In this document: positions 13,300 to 27,540 of the stretch, piece by piece | How positions within the stretch are numbered: the stretch's first letter is position 1 | Layout: the number at the start of each line of letters is the position of its first letter | Assembly: GCA_008933995.1 (NCBI GenBank) | Contig: WARS01000054.1 | Location: 2,347,001-2,411,000, forward strand | Direction: 5' to 3' | Origin: Datnioides undecimradiatus | Taxonomy: Eukaryota > Chordata > Actinopteri > Lobotiformes > Datnioididae | DNA: 64,000 nt | Notes under the pieces: model-generated | The model's database searches: none | What the model saw: the letters and a program-made list of their open reading frames with translations, nothing else | What the model was told of the DNA's origin: nothing | Position numbers and translations under genes: made by a program

Positions 13300-15862
13300 A
13301 CACAAGCAGATACCTATTATACATTATTATGGTGATATCCACTACTGCACCCCCCCATTTAGTGTTGGTCTAATGAAGTTTTAATGTCTGAATTCTGATT
13401 TGTTGTTGAGTTTTGTTTGTTCTGTTAGTCTGTTGTGTTCTTAGGAGTGTTCACTAAATACTGGCTGGGATATATTTGCCTAGTTGATTTAACATTTGAG
13501 GACTATACTGTTTATATATTTATAGAAATGGTAGATGGACTTTATAGTGATGATCAGTGAGTCATAAGGAGCCAGTGCAGAACAAGAACAACATCTTAGT
13601 CTGCACCGACTTGTTTGTTAGTCCACGCTGTACATTAGTATATCAGTGAACATTCTTAATGTATCCAGTTTAAAAATACTGCGTACATTTGAAAAATGAA
13701 TTCCAGAATTCTCTGAAGTCTCATCCATGAATATTGGTATCAGAAGAAAGCCTGCGTCCCTCAACTCAACATTATATTAACCCTTTCAGAGTGTAAAAAC
13801 AAAGCCTCAGAGAAACCCAAAAGAAAACTGTTTAGTGCACATCAACAGCATCATCTGATGAAAATGATCATAGCACCATCGAGGAAAGTGTGTCAAAACA
13901 GACCGACATGCTGCGATAACATTTTGGAGATGCTGCATTTCAGCAGATTTCATCACCTTTGACAGAGATCATATCAGACTCATCTGACTAATAAAAAGTC
14001 ACTCTCTTCATCCTGCACCACATCTGCTATGCCTCTCATTTTTGTTTTTCTCCGCCTCATTTTGTGCACTTTGTAGTGAAGATATAGAAAAGTGACAAAC
14101 ATCGCACAAGAATCAATGGACATGTATGTATGACTGAATGCAACGTCTCTGTCATTACTTATGTACGATCTAAGTGAAGTGATAATAAGGAAGCAGTTTT
14201 TCCAAGTTTCAAATAAGGAACGCACCTTTTTTATCCACCACCATATCACTGAAGTATCTCATAAATTCCCTGCATGATGCATAGTGTGAAGAAACCTCAT
14301 GATGTGTTGGATCAAGTATTTCCTCTTGTATTCTCTTTCACAACTGTCTCTTCTCTGGCAGCACTTCAGACACGCTCAGTCTGACAGACTATTTCATGTT
14401 CCTCAAGGGCACCGCACTCCCACACACATCAGAGAGGAACAGCAGTCTACAGTTAGAATACAGTGAGAACAAGTAGTGTGATCTTCTGACAATCTCATGA
14501 AAGGTGAACATGTGTGCATTGTGATAAGAACGTGAGAGAAAGACAGTGTGTGTAAGTTGCAGACTCATATTTCTCCAAATACTATCAGCTTTCATGTCAC
14601 AGATGAAACTTTTCAGTTCTCTGTCTCTCTTGTTATATTACTGACAGAGAGGCGAACGCTCTCCATTTTCCTACCTACCAAACTGAGCCCGAACAGCTGT
14701 CAGGTCCTACCATCTGGCCAGGAACATTACATCTACGACATGAACCTGCAGTGTGATAAGTCAGGTGCAGTGTGATGACATTGTGCATTAATTTATTAGT
14801 ACAAACTATGAGCTCCAGTAAATCCTCAGCAGTTCTCAGTTAATGACAGTCATTGCAGTGGTAAACATATATTAGACCCTTTCAGATCCCCCTCTGTAAA
14901 GCAGCACCGTAAAAAGAAATAAATGAAAGAAATCCATTTCCTTTTTCATCCCAATACCACACCCTTTGTGTTCCACCACAAACAACCCCCCCACAATAAT
15001 GAATTCAACTTTTGACCCATCAAAACGTATTTAGTGTGACTGATTTAATGTCTCACCAGAGAAGCTGTGCACCAAAAACACTTCTGTCTTCTTGAAGAGA
15101 ATTTAAAGATACACCGTCTGTTCTCACTACAGTACCGAACAGAGCCCCACAATCCCAACATCCTCTCCCATATTTCCACAGTCGATATTTCAAACATTTA
15201 ACTTTATGAAAGGCCATTTAATGGAGGATTCTTCAAACTTCCCAGCACATCTGTCTGTTTACATTTGTTGTGTTGTAAAAATGGCAGCAGTTTATTTCTG
15301 TCTTTTAATCTCGAGGGAATAAAACTTAAAATAGTTCATATGTGGCCCATGCTCAAATATATTGAATAAGTTTAAATACATGAAACACCTTAATATCTGT
15401 GATTCAATCCACATATGAATCCACATCCTCTACAATGGTCCAAACCCTATGATTTACAAACCCAAGTCACACACGCCCACACACACACACATATATATAG
15501 GTGAAATTATGTCAGAATGATGTCTCCAGGATTTGCAGCTACCCTATGTGCAGTGTAATGTGTTTGCATAATCCACAAAATAAACTAATCTGTACCTGCT
15601 TCTCTTAACAGGTTATGTGATAAACAACAAAAAACAACAACAACAAAAAATAAGCGGGTGCTACAAAATATTCTCTTTGTCTTTAAAATGGACTGTTCAT
15701 GATAAAATGTGGAGGAGAAAATGATAAGAACAGGTGGTGTTTCAAAAAGCCAAAAAGAAAGAGGGGAGGAGTCTGTAGGGAGGGATACAGAGAGCAGTTA
15801 CCATGCAGCCTGAGCTGAGACCCTGGACTATTGAAGCCAGGCATGCAGACGAGAAAGCCAGC

Positions 15863-15888
15863 CGATAAGCCCGACTGATAAAAGATAG
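15863..15888. promoter_or_regulatory. Triple GATA motif cluster
   Basis: CGATAA (15863-15868), TGATAA (15876-15881) and AGATAG (15883-15888) lie in the same orientation within 26 bp. This is much tighter than chance spacing for a 6-base motif. Confidence 0.4.
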
Positions 15889-16077
15889 AAAATAGCAGCA
15901 GATTTGAACTTTCCCACCATCCTAAGATCCACAAGGGGAGGAGGGGTTGATTCAACTACTTATTGAATCCCTTCCTATCTACAACCACCACCAACCCCCA
16001 ACCACCTCAAAAAACCCAACAGTCAGGCAAGGCCAAAAGTGGAGCAGGGTTACAAGGTTGATATATACAAATACAAA

Positions 16078-16079
16078 TG

Positions 16080-16157
<78 letters not shown>
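16078..16157. repeat. (TC)n(AC)n compound microsatellite
   Basis: A TC array (to 16100) joins an AC array of about 28 units (16101-16157). Open frames across it on both strands are repeat artefacts. Confidence 0.95.
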
Positions 16158-16158
<1 letters not shown>

Positions 16159-19100
16159 CAGGCTTCCCACTGCTGAACAATTCCACAACTCTTCTAGAAA
16201 CTGTTGCAAACTCCGTGATACTCTGGTGATAAAAACCACAGCCAGTGGGAACCAACACACTCACAAAAGAATGGCATACACACACACACGCAAAGACTTA
16301 TCAGCATACTACAATCATATACTGCAGAATTTAAGATTTAAAATAACCCAAGGATTTCATTGGGAGGTCAAAGAGAGGTCAAGACGAAATGGTTTTACAT
16401 AGACACACATATACAAATACACACACATACACAAGGTCATACCGTACGTGAAGTCTAACCATCTTCACGCCATCCTAAATCAGAGACACTGTTGCTTTCC
16501 ACATCTCCTTACTTGGCCTTGAGTAAAATGCTGAGAATTTTCACACACTTGCACAAGCACACACACACATGCACACATGCTGTTCGATCAAATAAGGTCA
16601 TTCCCGTATCCGACATGGCTTTGGCTGTGAAATTTATTGATGGGATGCATTCACAAGGTCCACTGCAGGTGCTCTTTGCCACTAGTATGATTCTCATACC
16701 GTGAATATTACACAACAGTACAGGTGTGACTTGCCCACACTGCATATGCAAAAACAAACAGTTGATGAAACACACTGGAGGAAAGCAATGTGTTGGGAAA
16801 AAAGAAATAAAAAACAATGAATTAATTATGTGTTTTCAGAATGATCAATACATTATTAAATAGAATAGTCAACTAATCAAAAAAAGGATTGTTAGAAAAA
16901 TATATAAAAAAATAATAAAGCCCTAGAATACGTTATGGCTACGTGAAGAGAGGGTTAAGGTTAAACCTCTCTCTATCTTCAACAGCACTGGTTGTACCTA
17001 ATGTGCAGTCAGCTAATTTGAGCTTTAATGTTCACATTCAGATAAGCTGTGCAGTCAGTGTTGAGTGTGAAGTAGGATGAGCAGTTCTCAAGAAAGCTGC
17101 AAGTAGCAATTGTCCAGTGTTTTGAACGGGCACTATACTTGTATAAACAGCAGCTGCAAAAGTGTCACAGCAAAAGCGATCCATGCAACTTAGTAGTGAC
17201 AATTCACAGGGGTAGTTGGCAAATATCTTTAGTTGGGGCTCTTACTGCTAACATGCTAGCCAGCTGGGATGACACTAACTATGTTGATAACTCTCCCATA
17301 GTTCCCCAAGTTCCCCAAATGCAACTGATGCATTTAAAAATCAAATGCCAGGTTCTCTACTTAGCATTTTGTTCATGATTCCTTAGTCCCATTTGTTAGC
17401 TCAGCTTGGCTTCTGATGGTTCACACATCTCAGTCAAAAGATTTAAACCATCATCTTTGGTCTCATGGCTGTCTGAAAAACCATTTGGCTTTTTTTTGTG
17501 AAGCAGTCTACAAGGTTAGTGAAATTAAAGTGGAGGTGCAGCAAAGCTGATAAACCACAACGGCTGTCCAAAAGTGGTGTACCACTAGTCACAATGAAAC
17601 TCATTAGATGTCCTGCAAATCACAGTGATTCTGTTGGATAGTAATAATTTGCACAAGTTTCACAGTTTAAAATGCTGCCGTGACCAGGCCTTTCATGCTG
17701 TTACACAAGCTGCAACTTTAGCTGGATATTAACAAGGTTAATTGCGTACAGTATGTGGGAGAACCCGTTATTATGCATCTGTGTATATTTTACTTTTAGT
17801 GTGATTAGTGTCTGCCTGTACTGCATGTGTGAGCATGATAAAATAAGCCTTAATGCAATCCCTCCTCCTTGATCTCAACCCTGAATGAAGACGAGAGGGG
17901 GATGAGAGATTATAATGGTATGCAGGAGGACAGAGAGAGAGAGAGACTCCCTCCACTGTGGTCCTCCCTAACTCGCTCTTCCTTTCTGATCGACTTCCAA
18001 CACCACATCTTTGACATGAACCAGCTCTGGGTTCACGTCACTGTGATGTGACAGACGCTGAAGAAAAAAGTGTTGTTAAAACTCTCTAAAACTTTTATTA
18101 AAAATATAATCATATAAACCGCCAACATCGCTTATGCCTATGTCACTCACTTCTTCTGTTCCTCTTTTTAGTTTCACTTACTCATCCTCCGCTCCCTTCA
18201 TCCTCCTGATCACCCTGTCAAGCGCCACAGCTTTTGCTTTTGCTTTTGATCCAAATTTTTAGCCCTGAAACCTCATGTTAACTGTACAGCTACTCAGTAG
18301 GAACCAACGCACACACATGCAGGTGTTTCTGCTTGTCCCGGAGACTAAACACACCGAGGGAGCGAAGGAGAGAAACAGCTCCAGCAAAAAGAGACAAAAA
18401 CACAACTGGAATCGCAGCAAGGACTGTTCTGGAGGCATCTGTTGTTTTTCTCACCCAGTTTAGACAAAAACAGGCCCACTTCTGCATGACGAAAGCCTTG
18501 ATGGCATAGGACAGTGAGCACCTTTCAAGAAAGCAGCACTAAAGACAGCTACACTGTCTGTGAAAATAGTGATACAGGGCAATGATTTCGATGACAACAA
18601 CTGACTTGACAACATGTGTAATGTATCGAATACTCATAACTTAATGTCCATGATAATAACAAATGTATGTAGGTATGACATTTAATAATAATAATGTAAA
18701 AGTAATGTGACTGAGCCAATGCTATTGTATTGTTTCCAATGTTTCTGTTTTCAGCTATTTGTTTTGGTTGACTACCACATTGGGCAGCAAACTTTATGAG
18801 GTTGAGTTGATTGCTTTACCTGTTGCTAAAGTAACTGCAACCTGCTGCTAACTGAAGTTCTACTCTCCTTCAGCTGGTTAGCTAAGTTGGCTATGCAGCT
18901 CAGCAGCTTGCCAGAATGGACTGAACAAAGGCTTCCAGATCAACTGAAGACAGCTGATCAACAATGAATACACAACTGGGGTGGGTTTCTGGCTGGATTT
19001 GGTTCCAGGCACGCAAGAACTGACCCCTTGTCAGGCCTCTGTAGGAGGGCACTTACACACCCTGAACCTGTCTTTGTCACTGCTGAAGTCAGATTCCAGG

Positions 19101-20458
19101 TATATGCTTCTGCAAATCACCTCTCAGTGACTGTGTCCTGTCCTGGTCTCCAACCTCTAGGCCTGACTCAAACTGTTAACCCACAGTTGTTCAGAATTAA
19201 GAAATTTATGTTTCCCCAAAACTCAGCGCCAGACACCCACTGGACATATATTCTTATTCATTCCTAATAACATCCTGTGCTCATGTGTGGTTTGATTAAC
19301 AGTAAATCCATTACAGTCTGTCACCACATCTATATTTTTCATCAACCTTGTTTTCCTTGTGAGAACAGCCATCAAGGCTTTTGTCATGTGGAAGAGGGCG
19401 TGGTTTTATCTAAACTGAGTTGGAGAAATGACAGACGCTCCCTGTGTGTGTGTTTGTGTGTGCGTGTATGTGTGTTTGTGTGTGTGTCCGCGAGAGGGAG
19501 AGAGAGGGGAAGAGAAACAGGGAGGGGTATCCACCAAGGATATTAGCCTTACATTTGATCATTTTTATTTGTATATGATCCATTTGTCATTAAATATGCA
19601 GAGCTATTTATATTGATACATTTACCGTAAAACTGATCCATACCTCAGTCGGTTAGTTTGCATGTCCTATAATGTCCTCTATGACTAATTTACCACCTTC
19701 CAGCAGACAGTGGAAAAGTCTTGATTCTGTCTATATGTTTTTTTTCCTGCCAGAATAAAACACATAACAGGTTAAAAGTATTAATCTGTTTTCTAAATGA
19801 ATGTCAGGATGTGAAATAAGACATTTTACAGAGGGTGAATACACAATTCTGTATTGTTGGTTACAGCCTACACAAGGTGTCACAATCTGCCTCTGAAGCT
19901 TACCTATCGAGACATAATATCTCATCAGTTCAATCTGTACACAGAAATGTAAGAGTGATATGTAGCTGCACAGGAAGGCAATGTGAGTTATTTTCTGTCT
20001 TGGAGAACAACAGTTCAGTCTTCTCAACACTTCTGGTGCCTACAGTTATGGCCTAGGTTGCCAAATCTGTTTTTTTGGGGGTTTTTTATGGATGATAGCA
20101 AATGAGGTATGCTCTGTCTCTTTAACTCTTATTGGTCTCTGGGTATCTACTTGCAAACACAGATGCAGACAAGTGGCTCAGTCAATGAAAAATATATCGA
20201 CCTGGTAGATTTATCGGTCTGCCTCTAGTGAACGGACACTAGGGATGGTATTTTCTTACATACGCAACATTCTGTTTTATTATAGGTTTACAATTGTTTT
20301 GAATGCACATAAGCTACGAAAACTTTAATACGTCATCACTCCACATGATAGAATCCCAGAGTTGTACATCTCCAGCTATACTGTACATCTGCTTCTCGGT
20401 CTGTCAAGAAGAGGAAGCTTCTACCAGGAAACCCTCTTTAAGAAGTGAAGAGAAATAC

Positions 20459-20461
<3 letters not shown>

Positions 20462-20521
<60 letters not shown>
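20462..20521. repeat. (GA)n microsatellite
   Basis: About 30 perfect GA units begin a strongly purine-biased stretch that runs to about 20690. Confidence 0.95.
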
Positions 20522-20526
<5 letters not shown>

Positions 20527-20537
20527 GGGGTGGGGCA

Positions 20538-20568
20538 AGATAAAAAGCCAGAGAAGTGATAAAGATAA
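20538..20568. promoter_or_regulatory. Triple GATA motif cluster beside GA tract
   Basis: AGATAA (20538-20543), TGATAA (20557-20562) and AGATAA (20563-20568) lie in one orientation just after the (GA)n array. Purine-rich composition raises the chance rate of such motifs, so this cluster deserves less weight than those in mixed sequence. Confidence 0.3.
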
Positions 20569-20659
20569 AGAGACAGACAAGCAAAGCAAAAGAAAAAACA
20601 AGGGAAAAGAGAGATTGAAAGAAAGAGAGGGTAGTCTTTTGTTGGAGAGGGAGCAGAAA

Positions 20660-20688
20660 TAGAGAGGGGGGCGGGGGGGTGGGGGGGC
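20660..20688 (+). other. G-rich tract, possible G-quadruplex
   Basis: Three G runs of six to seven bases are separated by single C or T bases near 20664-20687. This supplies enough guanines for four stacked tracts. Confidence 0.4.
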
Positions 20689-21036
20689 GTATGCCACTCA
20701 CAATTTGGCTTTGCATCTGTTATCTCCGCCTCCTGTCACAAGGCTTAAAATAAAAATAAAAATAAAGTGAGATGGTGGCAGCAGTGTTGTTGCGATAGCC
20801 CTGTGGAGCATGGAGAGGGGATGTAAAGGAGATAGCTGGTTAAATATAACCCGCTGCATGGCTGGCAGCAGCAAAGAAAGGGGGTATTTTCAAGAGGCAG
20901 GGCATCACTGGAGCCCTCACTGCCCAGATAACATCCATGTTAAGTGTGTGTGTCTGTGTGTGCGTGTGCATGTGTAAGACATATCCATAACTACTCTACT
21001 GATCGCACACATGCACAGTGATGGAGAAAGAAAACA

Positions 21037-21039
<3 letters not shown>

Positions 21040-21082
<43 letters not shown>
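21040..21082. repeat. (CA)n microsatellite
   Basis: Perfect CA array of about 21 units. Confidence 0.95.
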
Positions 21083-21084
<2 letters not shown>

Positions 21085-22049
21085 AGAGCCAAGAAAAGAT
21101 GTGTTCACTCACATCTATGTATCTCTCTGCCTCGCCAAAGGAAGTATCAGCCCCCTCCCCCCCAACGCAAAAAGTCACAACGGGATTTCTGATGGGAAAA
21201 ATGTGCTTTCCTCAGATGATGGTCAGATAGAGGGGGAGTACAGCCAAATGTCAAAGATGATAAATGGAAGGGTGCAGAGACAAGATCACACACACAAACA
21301 CAACACAGGGAGGCAGGACACAGAAATACTCTGCTCCTCACTTGTACTCATAAAAGCACACATGCAAATACACATGCACACACCAGGGCTGCCACTGTCA
21401 TTTCCATGTCTGAAGAATCTATCAAAGCTGACATCCAGTATTCAAATCAAGACAAGCATGTGGAAAATATTTATTTAAAGGTCTTTTGGAATTAAAATTG
21501 AATTCCGTTTGATGTAAAAATGAAAAAGTTTTTTAAAATCTAAGGTTTTGAGATTTTTTTATACATACTACATGATACCAACTGAAAAATAATCATTTTG
21601 AAATGCCTCACCTTTTGTTTGACGACCAGTAGTCATGGTATTTCAGAAACTACGTTCTACGTTTCACTCACGTTCTAAAAGAGAGAGGCTTCTCCCATTT
21701 ACAAAGAAAACTTTGTTTTCTCTCTGTTAATACTGGACCCAACATTTTTGTTCCTGCTGGTGTCGCTGTAAAGCAGGAAAAAGTGCAGGGCCTTAACTTT
21801 TTTTCAGAAATCTAAAAAGCTGTAATATACAATGTAAAAACCTGCTATTGCCATGGTTACCAGTGAGGATGATTGAAAGGTTACTTTTACCTGGTGAATG
21901 ATCATTCAGTCACAGGATGACTCCCTGACTACTGGATTAATTCATGGTGGAGTCCCATGTCTTGTCTTTCTTTGCCTGGTCTGGCCTTGCCCTGTCTGGT
22001 CTGATGTCTTCTTGGGCTTTAGAGTCATGCAGTCTAGCCTAATCAAGGT

Positions 22050-22054
<5 letters not shown>

Positions 22055-22130
<76 letters not shown>
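22055..22130. repeat. (TG)n with terminal (GC)n
   Basis: A TG array of about 34 units ends in GTGCGCGCGT, a Z-DNA-prone junction. Confidence 0.95.
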
Positions 22131-22223
22131 ATGGATGACTTAAGAGATCATTTTAATATCAGGCCTGTGTGGATTGCTGATAGTGTTTTAAGGCAGGGCC
22201 CGGTGGACTGAGCGCTGGTAGTA

Positions 22224-22266
22224 CCTATCTGTAATTAGTAACCATTCCCTATCACTGATAAGATAA
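22224..22266. promoter_or_regulatory. Overlapping tandem GATA sites
   Basis: CTATCT lies at 22225-22230. TGATAA (22256-22261) then shares its last base with AGATAA (22261-22266). Overlapping GATA sites of this kind are a known arrangement in blood-cell enhancers. The surrounding DNA is non-repetitive. Confidence 0.4.
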
Positions 22267-24914
22267 ACTACGTCTGACCTTTTCGTTTTGGTCACCATAG
22301 CAACCCGACACCCCCACCCCAGCACCACCACCCTCCCCCTCGTATTATTTTAGTGATTAAACAGCAAATAGTGCCGAAGATGTGAGGAGCTGATAGGAGC
22401 ATGATTAATAATAGTCCTCCACATGGTCCTCTGAGGTGTGTGTGCGCGCGTGTGTGCCCTGAGGAGGAGGGGCCCGTCAGTGTCAAACAGTCATTGTGAA
22501 AAGGCTTGGCTTGGCTTTCTGTGGTGAATAATGGAAATTTAAGATGAGCTGAAAGTGAAATAAAAGCAGCAGGATGAGAGCGAAAGATGTCTCCCTTTTC
22601 TGAGAGCCGCTCTCTGAGGATAGGGAATATTAACATCGCCCTCTCCCACTCAGCTTTTGCCCGTCATGGCCCTTACATTCTGAGGGGCCATGCTGTGGAA
22701 GTGCTATCTGTTGATGAATAATGAATGCTGGATTCCAGAGTTACCTCTTCCTCACTTTAAAATGCCATACTGTGGTTTTAGAGTGGTGGGCAGGAGGACT
22801 TAACTGTCGACCAGAGAAACTGAGTGTAGCTCTTAATTGATGTTCATGACAAACTTCAAACTTCAAATCACAGACTGAGAAATACTCAAGTGTGTATGTA
22901 TCACCATAAATTAACAGTATGAGGCATCTTTGCTGCTCTTTGACAGTAAACATGTGGTTTAGCGGATGTCAGTACGAGAACAATTATCTGTTTGTTCGGT
23001 GATATGTACATAATGTTACAATTCTGTTAAATGCTGTTTGACATGGCTTTAGCTAGTCACAGTCACCTCTCTTCTCTATAACTGTATTAACACAGTGTTT
23101 AATGCTGCACTATCTAATTTTTATATTAACAATGAATCAGGTGTAACTGAACCAACACAGAACTGTCGATTCAGCTCTCAGCTCTATGCAGCCTTTCAGC
23201 CTCTTTTAGCTAATTGTTTTGGCTGTTTTAGCAAAAACGCTCTGCTAAATCTGCTCTGCCTGCCCAGCAACAAAAAGCAGACAGTTTGCAACCAGATAGT
23301 AAAGGAAATCAACCATTAGCCACATCAAGAGACAGAGCTGGCAAGTGTTTGATTTCCTGTAATTGATCAAAATGGCTGAAAATATCCATTACTGAAACTT
23401 TAACTATACCCCGTGGAGTTTTGTCCACTATGCACACTTATTTTTTGGATCTACCAACAGGATGTGTTCTGGTAAGAACACATAGAATAATGTGATCTTA
23501 TTTATTGTATAATTAGATATGAAAAACTTGTACAGCCTGTTAATATACATATATTTATTTACTGACAATAACTCAATTCTAACTCCACATCTAGAGCCAT
23601 CCACAGCAGTCAGAGCCCACTAAACTCAGAGTGAGGCCTTTCCCACTCCTAGGAAGCCTGCTCTGCATCCATCCCCATTTGCATGCCAAGGAAACAGCGA
23701 GTAGGTATGCAAAGTGTGACCAGTTGACTGAAAGGTCAGTGTGGGTTTGCTGAGGCCAGGCAGCCAAAAGAGCCAAGCAGGACCCGGCCTACTGTTATCA
23801 GTCAGATCCCGCAACTGATAGTGAGTTGGGGAGGTGGGGGCACTCTTTCCATACACTGCACAAAAAAGGGAAATCTCCCTTTTACCTCCACTGGTGGATT
23901 ACAGTGGTTCAGGATGTCCTAATATAGACACACACCAAACTACCTGTACATATACACGCAGGCAAAATATCTACCACAATAAAAGCCATATAATGGGGTC
24001 CTAACTTAACATGGTTTTATCCATGTATCCCATATCCAACATTTAACATATGATGCATAGAAGCTGTCAGCAATTTTCCAGATATTGCTTTTTGTCAAGT
24101 CTATTAATTTCATGGTGATGTCATCATCTCAAGATACAGGTTTTTACCAAGAGTCTGTTGAATGGTGGGAAATGTGGCTTTCAGTGTTCAGTGTGAAGTT
24201 TTCTCTACATAAGGATTTTTTTTTTATTATTAATTATTTTCTCTCAAGCGCCCCCTAATGTGCACGTGAACAAAGGAGGTCACTATCCAGAGAACTCTAT
24301 ATAGCTAGCAACAGGGCAAGTTGATGACACTGTTGTCACAGTACTGTCTTAGCCCACATCTCATTAGAAAACAGTTGGATATATACTGCCACGCCTCAGT
24401 CGAGGAATGCAGGTACAAAATAATGATTTATTACTGAGTGCATGGTTCTGAACATTCATCCGTCAGAGGCTGGTAGATGTTTACATTTGTGTCCATGCAT
24501 GTGTGCTTTGGGTGAACAGACCCTTAAATTTTCTTCTGGCATAGTTTTGTTTTTTTGTTTTTTTTTCCAAATATACATCCTACATTTTGTTTCTCTGGGG
24601 ATGAACGGATTAGTACAGTTACTATTCCAATGCCATTTCTAACACAGGCCTAAGCTCTAGAATAAGGATGGGTCTCCCAACATTGCAGTCATTGGGGTTG
24701 GGAGGGGGGTCAGAGGAATGCGCCTGAGAAGGCAGATGTAGCCAATCAGATGAGTGTCAGCCATCCAGAGATATTTCAGAGATAATAAGCATTCTGGGAT
24801 ATCTCTGGAAAATTCCTGCCCCTTACAGTGGAGCAGATAATGGATGCCATACACTGCTGAGTGATGTGGACGGAGGCAGGATCAGATTCACACAAGTACA
24901 CAAGTAACATACAC

Positions 24915-24920
<6 letters not shown>

Positions 24921-24974
<54 letters not shown>
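24921..24974. repeat. (CA)n microsatellite
   Basis: Perfect CA array of about 27 units. An imperfect ACAC/GCGC stretch follows at about 25047-25102. Confidence 0.95.
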
Positions 24975-24978
<4 letters not shown>

Positions 24979-25597
24979 AAACATACTGCTGCTGGTATAA
25001 GCACTTCCCAACACCCCTTTGAAGGCAATGTGGCTGTAGCATATACGTACACACACAGACACACGCACGCGCGCACACACAAATGCACACGAAAACACAC
25101 ACAGTATGTCGGCATGATTGCTTGAGTAAGCGAATTAGCCTCAGCGATGGCTGAGGAGGCAATAAGTTGGCAGAAAAGAGGGATAATCTTTTATCTTTCA
25201 CCCTCCCAAATGATTTCTTAAAGTCTGTATCAGTTCCCTGACAGTTGACGTTCCACTTTTTCCTCTTTCATTATTTATTTATCTATTTTTGCTTTGTGTG
25301 AATTCAGCTAAAATACTTCTAAAGCGCTTAATGGCCATATCGCTGCCTCAGATCTGCTACCACATGCTGCCTTTTCCCCGCTTCCCCTACTTTTTGAGAT
25401 ATTCTCCGGCCCGGCCCCCGAAGAGCTGCCGCTTTATCACACCGTCTTGACGAGAATGACACGGCCAATTATTGACAAATTATTCCTTCATAGAATGACA
25501 GTAAGACAAGGAGAGGACTGAGAGAGAGGGGGGGAGAGAGACTTGATGAGTGGAACCCAACCCAACGCCCCCCTAACAGGCCTGAGGAGACAGGCGT

Positions 25598-25607
25598 CTA
25601 TCTATCA
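25598..25607. promoter_or_regulatory. Overlapping inverted GATA sites in a candidate conserved block
   Basis: CTATCT overlaps CTATCA. The wider block 25360-25690 is non-repetitive and relatively GC-rich, and it holds another reverse GATA motif (TTATCA near 25434). Confidence 0.3.
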
Positions 25608-25784
25608 GATTCTATTAAGAGCTCGGCACTTTGGCGAACAAAGCTGCCCGCGCCCCGCCACGCATTAACTGCTATTATATGCTCATGAACTTTGTCACAA
25701 TCACAATGGTTCCCCCCATTTTCCCTTTTGCATATTTTTAGCCTCCTTTTGTGCGCTTAAGAACTGAGAATCACATCACTTCAC

Positions 25785-25785
<1 letters not shown>

Positions 25786-25852
<67 letters not shown>
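25786..25852. repeat. (TG)n microsatellite
   Basis: Perfect TG array of about 33 units, ending about 140 bp left of the Tc1/mariner element. Confidence 0.95.
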
Positions 25853-25853
<1 letters not shown>

Positions 25854-25989
25854 AAAGACTTGCTCTGTACATAGAAGATGATACAAAAAAAAAGAGTGTT
25901 GTCAGAAAACAATCATTTTTACAGTGCATTTCCATTGTCCGGGACGACCAGTCTTCAGAAACATCAGCATCACACAATATATCAATTTA

Positions 25990-26016
25990 CACCGCGTTCC
26001 ACATTATTATGCAAAT
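25990..26016. repeat. Tc1/mariner left outer inverted repeat
   Basis: This is an exact reverse complement of 27541-27567. The TA target duplication is immediately to its left. Confidence 0.93.
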
Positions 26017-26319
26017 GTAATTTTTCTCTCTTTTTCCTAAATAATCTATAAAAATGATAGTTCTCATAATTTTCAAGTCATCAAGCATTAGAGTATAACT
26101 CGACTGATTTTGAATGAACCTCCAAATCATAACGTTTTTTTTTTTTAAAAATCAAAATCTTAAAATGCACTGTTCCACATTATTACGCACAATAGAGTTT
26201 CAAAACATTTTATTGTTGTAAACAACTGAAAATGGTCATTAGTTAAACTGCAAGCATTTGCAGGTTATATTTGCTGAAATCACAAGCTCTTTCAATCAAA
26301 AATATCTTAACAGGCCAAA

Positions 26320-27340
26320 TTACATTTTGACATAGGACCCCTTATTGGATAGGAGCTTCACAATTCTTGCATCCATGGAAGTTGTCAGTGTTTGGATGGT
26401 TTCTGCTGGAATTTCTTTGCAGAATGTCAGAATAGCCTCCCAGAGATGCTGTTTTGATGTGAATTGCCTCCCACCCTCATAGATCGTTTGCTTCATGATG
26501 CTCCAAAGGTTCTCAATAGGGTTGAGATCAGGGGAGGATGGGGCCACACCATGAGGTTTTCTTGTTTTATGCCCATAGCAGTCAATGATGCACAGGTATT
26601 CCTTGCAGCATGGGATGGTGCATTGTCATGCATAAAGATGATCTTGCTACGAAAGGCACGCTTCTTTTTTTTGTACCACGGAAGAAAGTGGTCAGTCAGA
26701 AACTCCACATATTTCACAGAGGTCATTTTTACACCTTCAGGGACCTTGAAGGGGCCGACCAGCTCTCTCCCCATGATTCCAGCCCAAAACATGACGCCAC
26801 CACCTCCTTACTGATGTCGCAGCCTTGTCGGGACATGGTGGCCGTTCACCAACCATCCACGACTCCATCCATCTGGACCATCCAGGGTTGCACGGCACTC
26901 ATCAGTGAACAACACTGTTTGGAAATTAGTCTTCATGTACATGTAGGCCCACTGCAGGCATTTCTGCTTCTGCGCTTTGGTTAAGGGTGGCTGAATGACG
27001 ATGATGATGGTTTATGCATAACTGCAACCCTCTTGAGGATCCTACACCTTGATGTTCTTGGCACTCCAGAGACACCAGCAGCTTCGAATACCTGTTTGCT
27101 GCTTTGCAGTGGCATTTTAGCAGCTGCTCTCTTAACCCGACGCATTTGTCTGGCAGAAATCTTCCTTATTGGTCCTTTATCTGCTCGAACCCGTGTGTGT
27201 TCTGAATCGGCTACAAATCTCTTTATTGTACGATGATCATGGTGAAGTTGTTTTGAAATATCTAAAGTTGTCATACCTTCTCCTAGGCATTGAACTATTT
27301 CTCACTTTTCAGCAGCAGAGAGATCCTTCTTCTTCCCCAT
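26320..27340 (-). pseudogene. Tc1-like transposase, pseudogene
   Basis: The natural start is the ATG at 27340-27338 (M-G-K-K-K-D-L-S). A TGA at 27304-27302 breaks it after 12 codons, and the frame then continues through an N-terminal helix-turn-helix region. Frame breaks occur near 26984 and near 26545, and an in-frame TAA is at 26810-26808. The catalytic residues are still visible: Asp in L-F-T-D-E-C (26903-26901), Asp in F-M-H-D-N-A-P (26627-26625) and Glu in N-P-I-E-N-L-W (26514-26512). Bridging the last frameshift, I count 37 residues between the second Asp and the Glu, so it appears to be a DD37E rather than a DD34E enzyme. Two stops and two frame breaks make it non-functional. Confidence 0.9.
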
Positions 27341-27540
27341 ATTGCTGGAAAATGGTGGTCTGCTTAATAATGTGGAACATCCATTCTTAAGTAGTTTTCC
27401 CTTTATTTGGACTCACCTGCAAACTAATTGGCACAGGTGTCTGAGATTGATTGGAGTGATTGGAAGAGCCCTGACACACATTCCAATCCACGTGTTTAAA
27501 CTGACAGACAAAAAAATGACCTTTATGACCTTTAAACACA

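Noticed and set aside
20303-20716. Frames of 92-119 codons rich in Glu-Arg or Leu-Ser
   Set aside because: Translations of the (GA)n microsatellite and its purine-rich flank.
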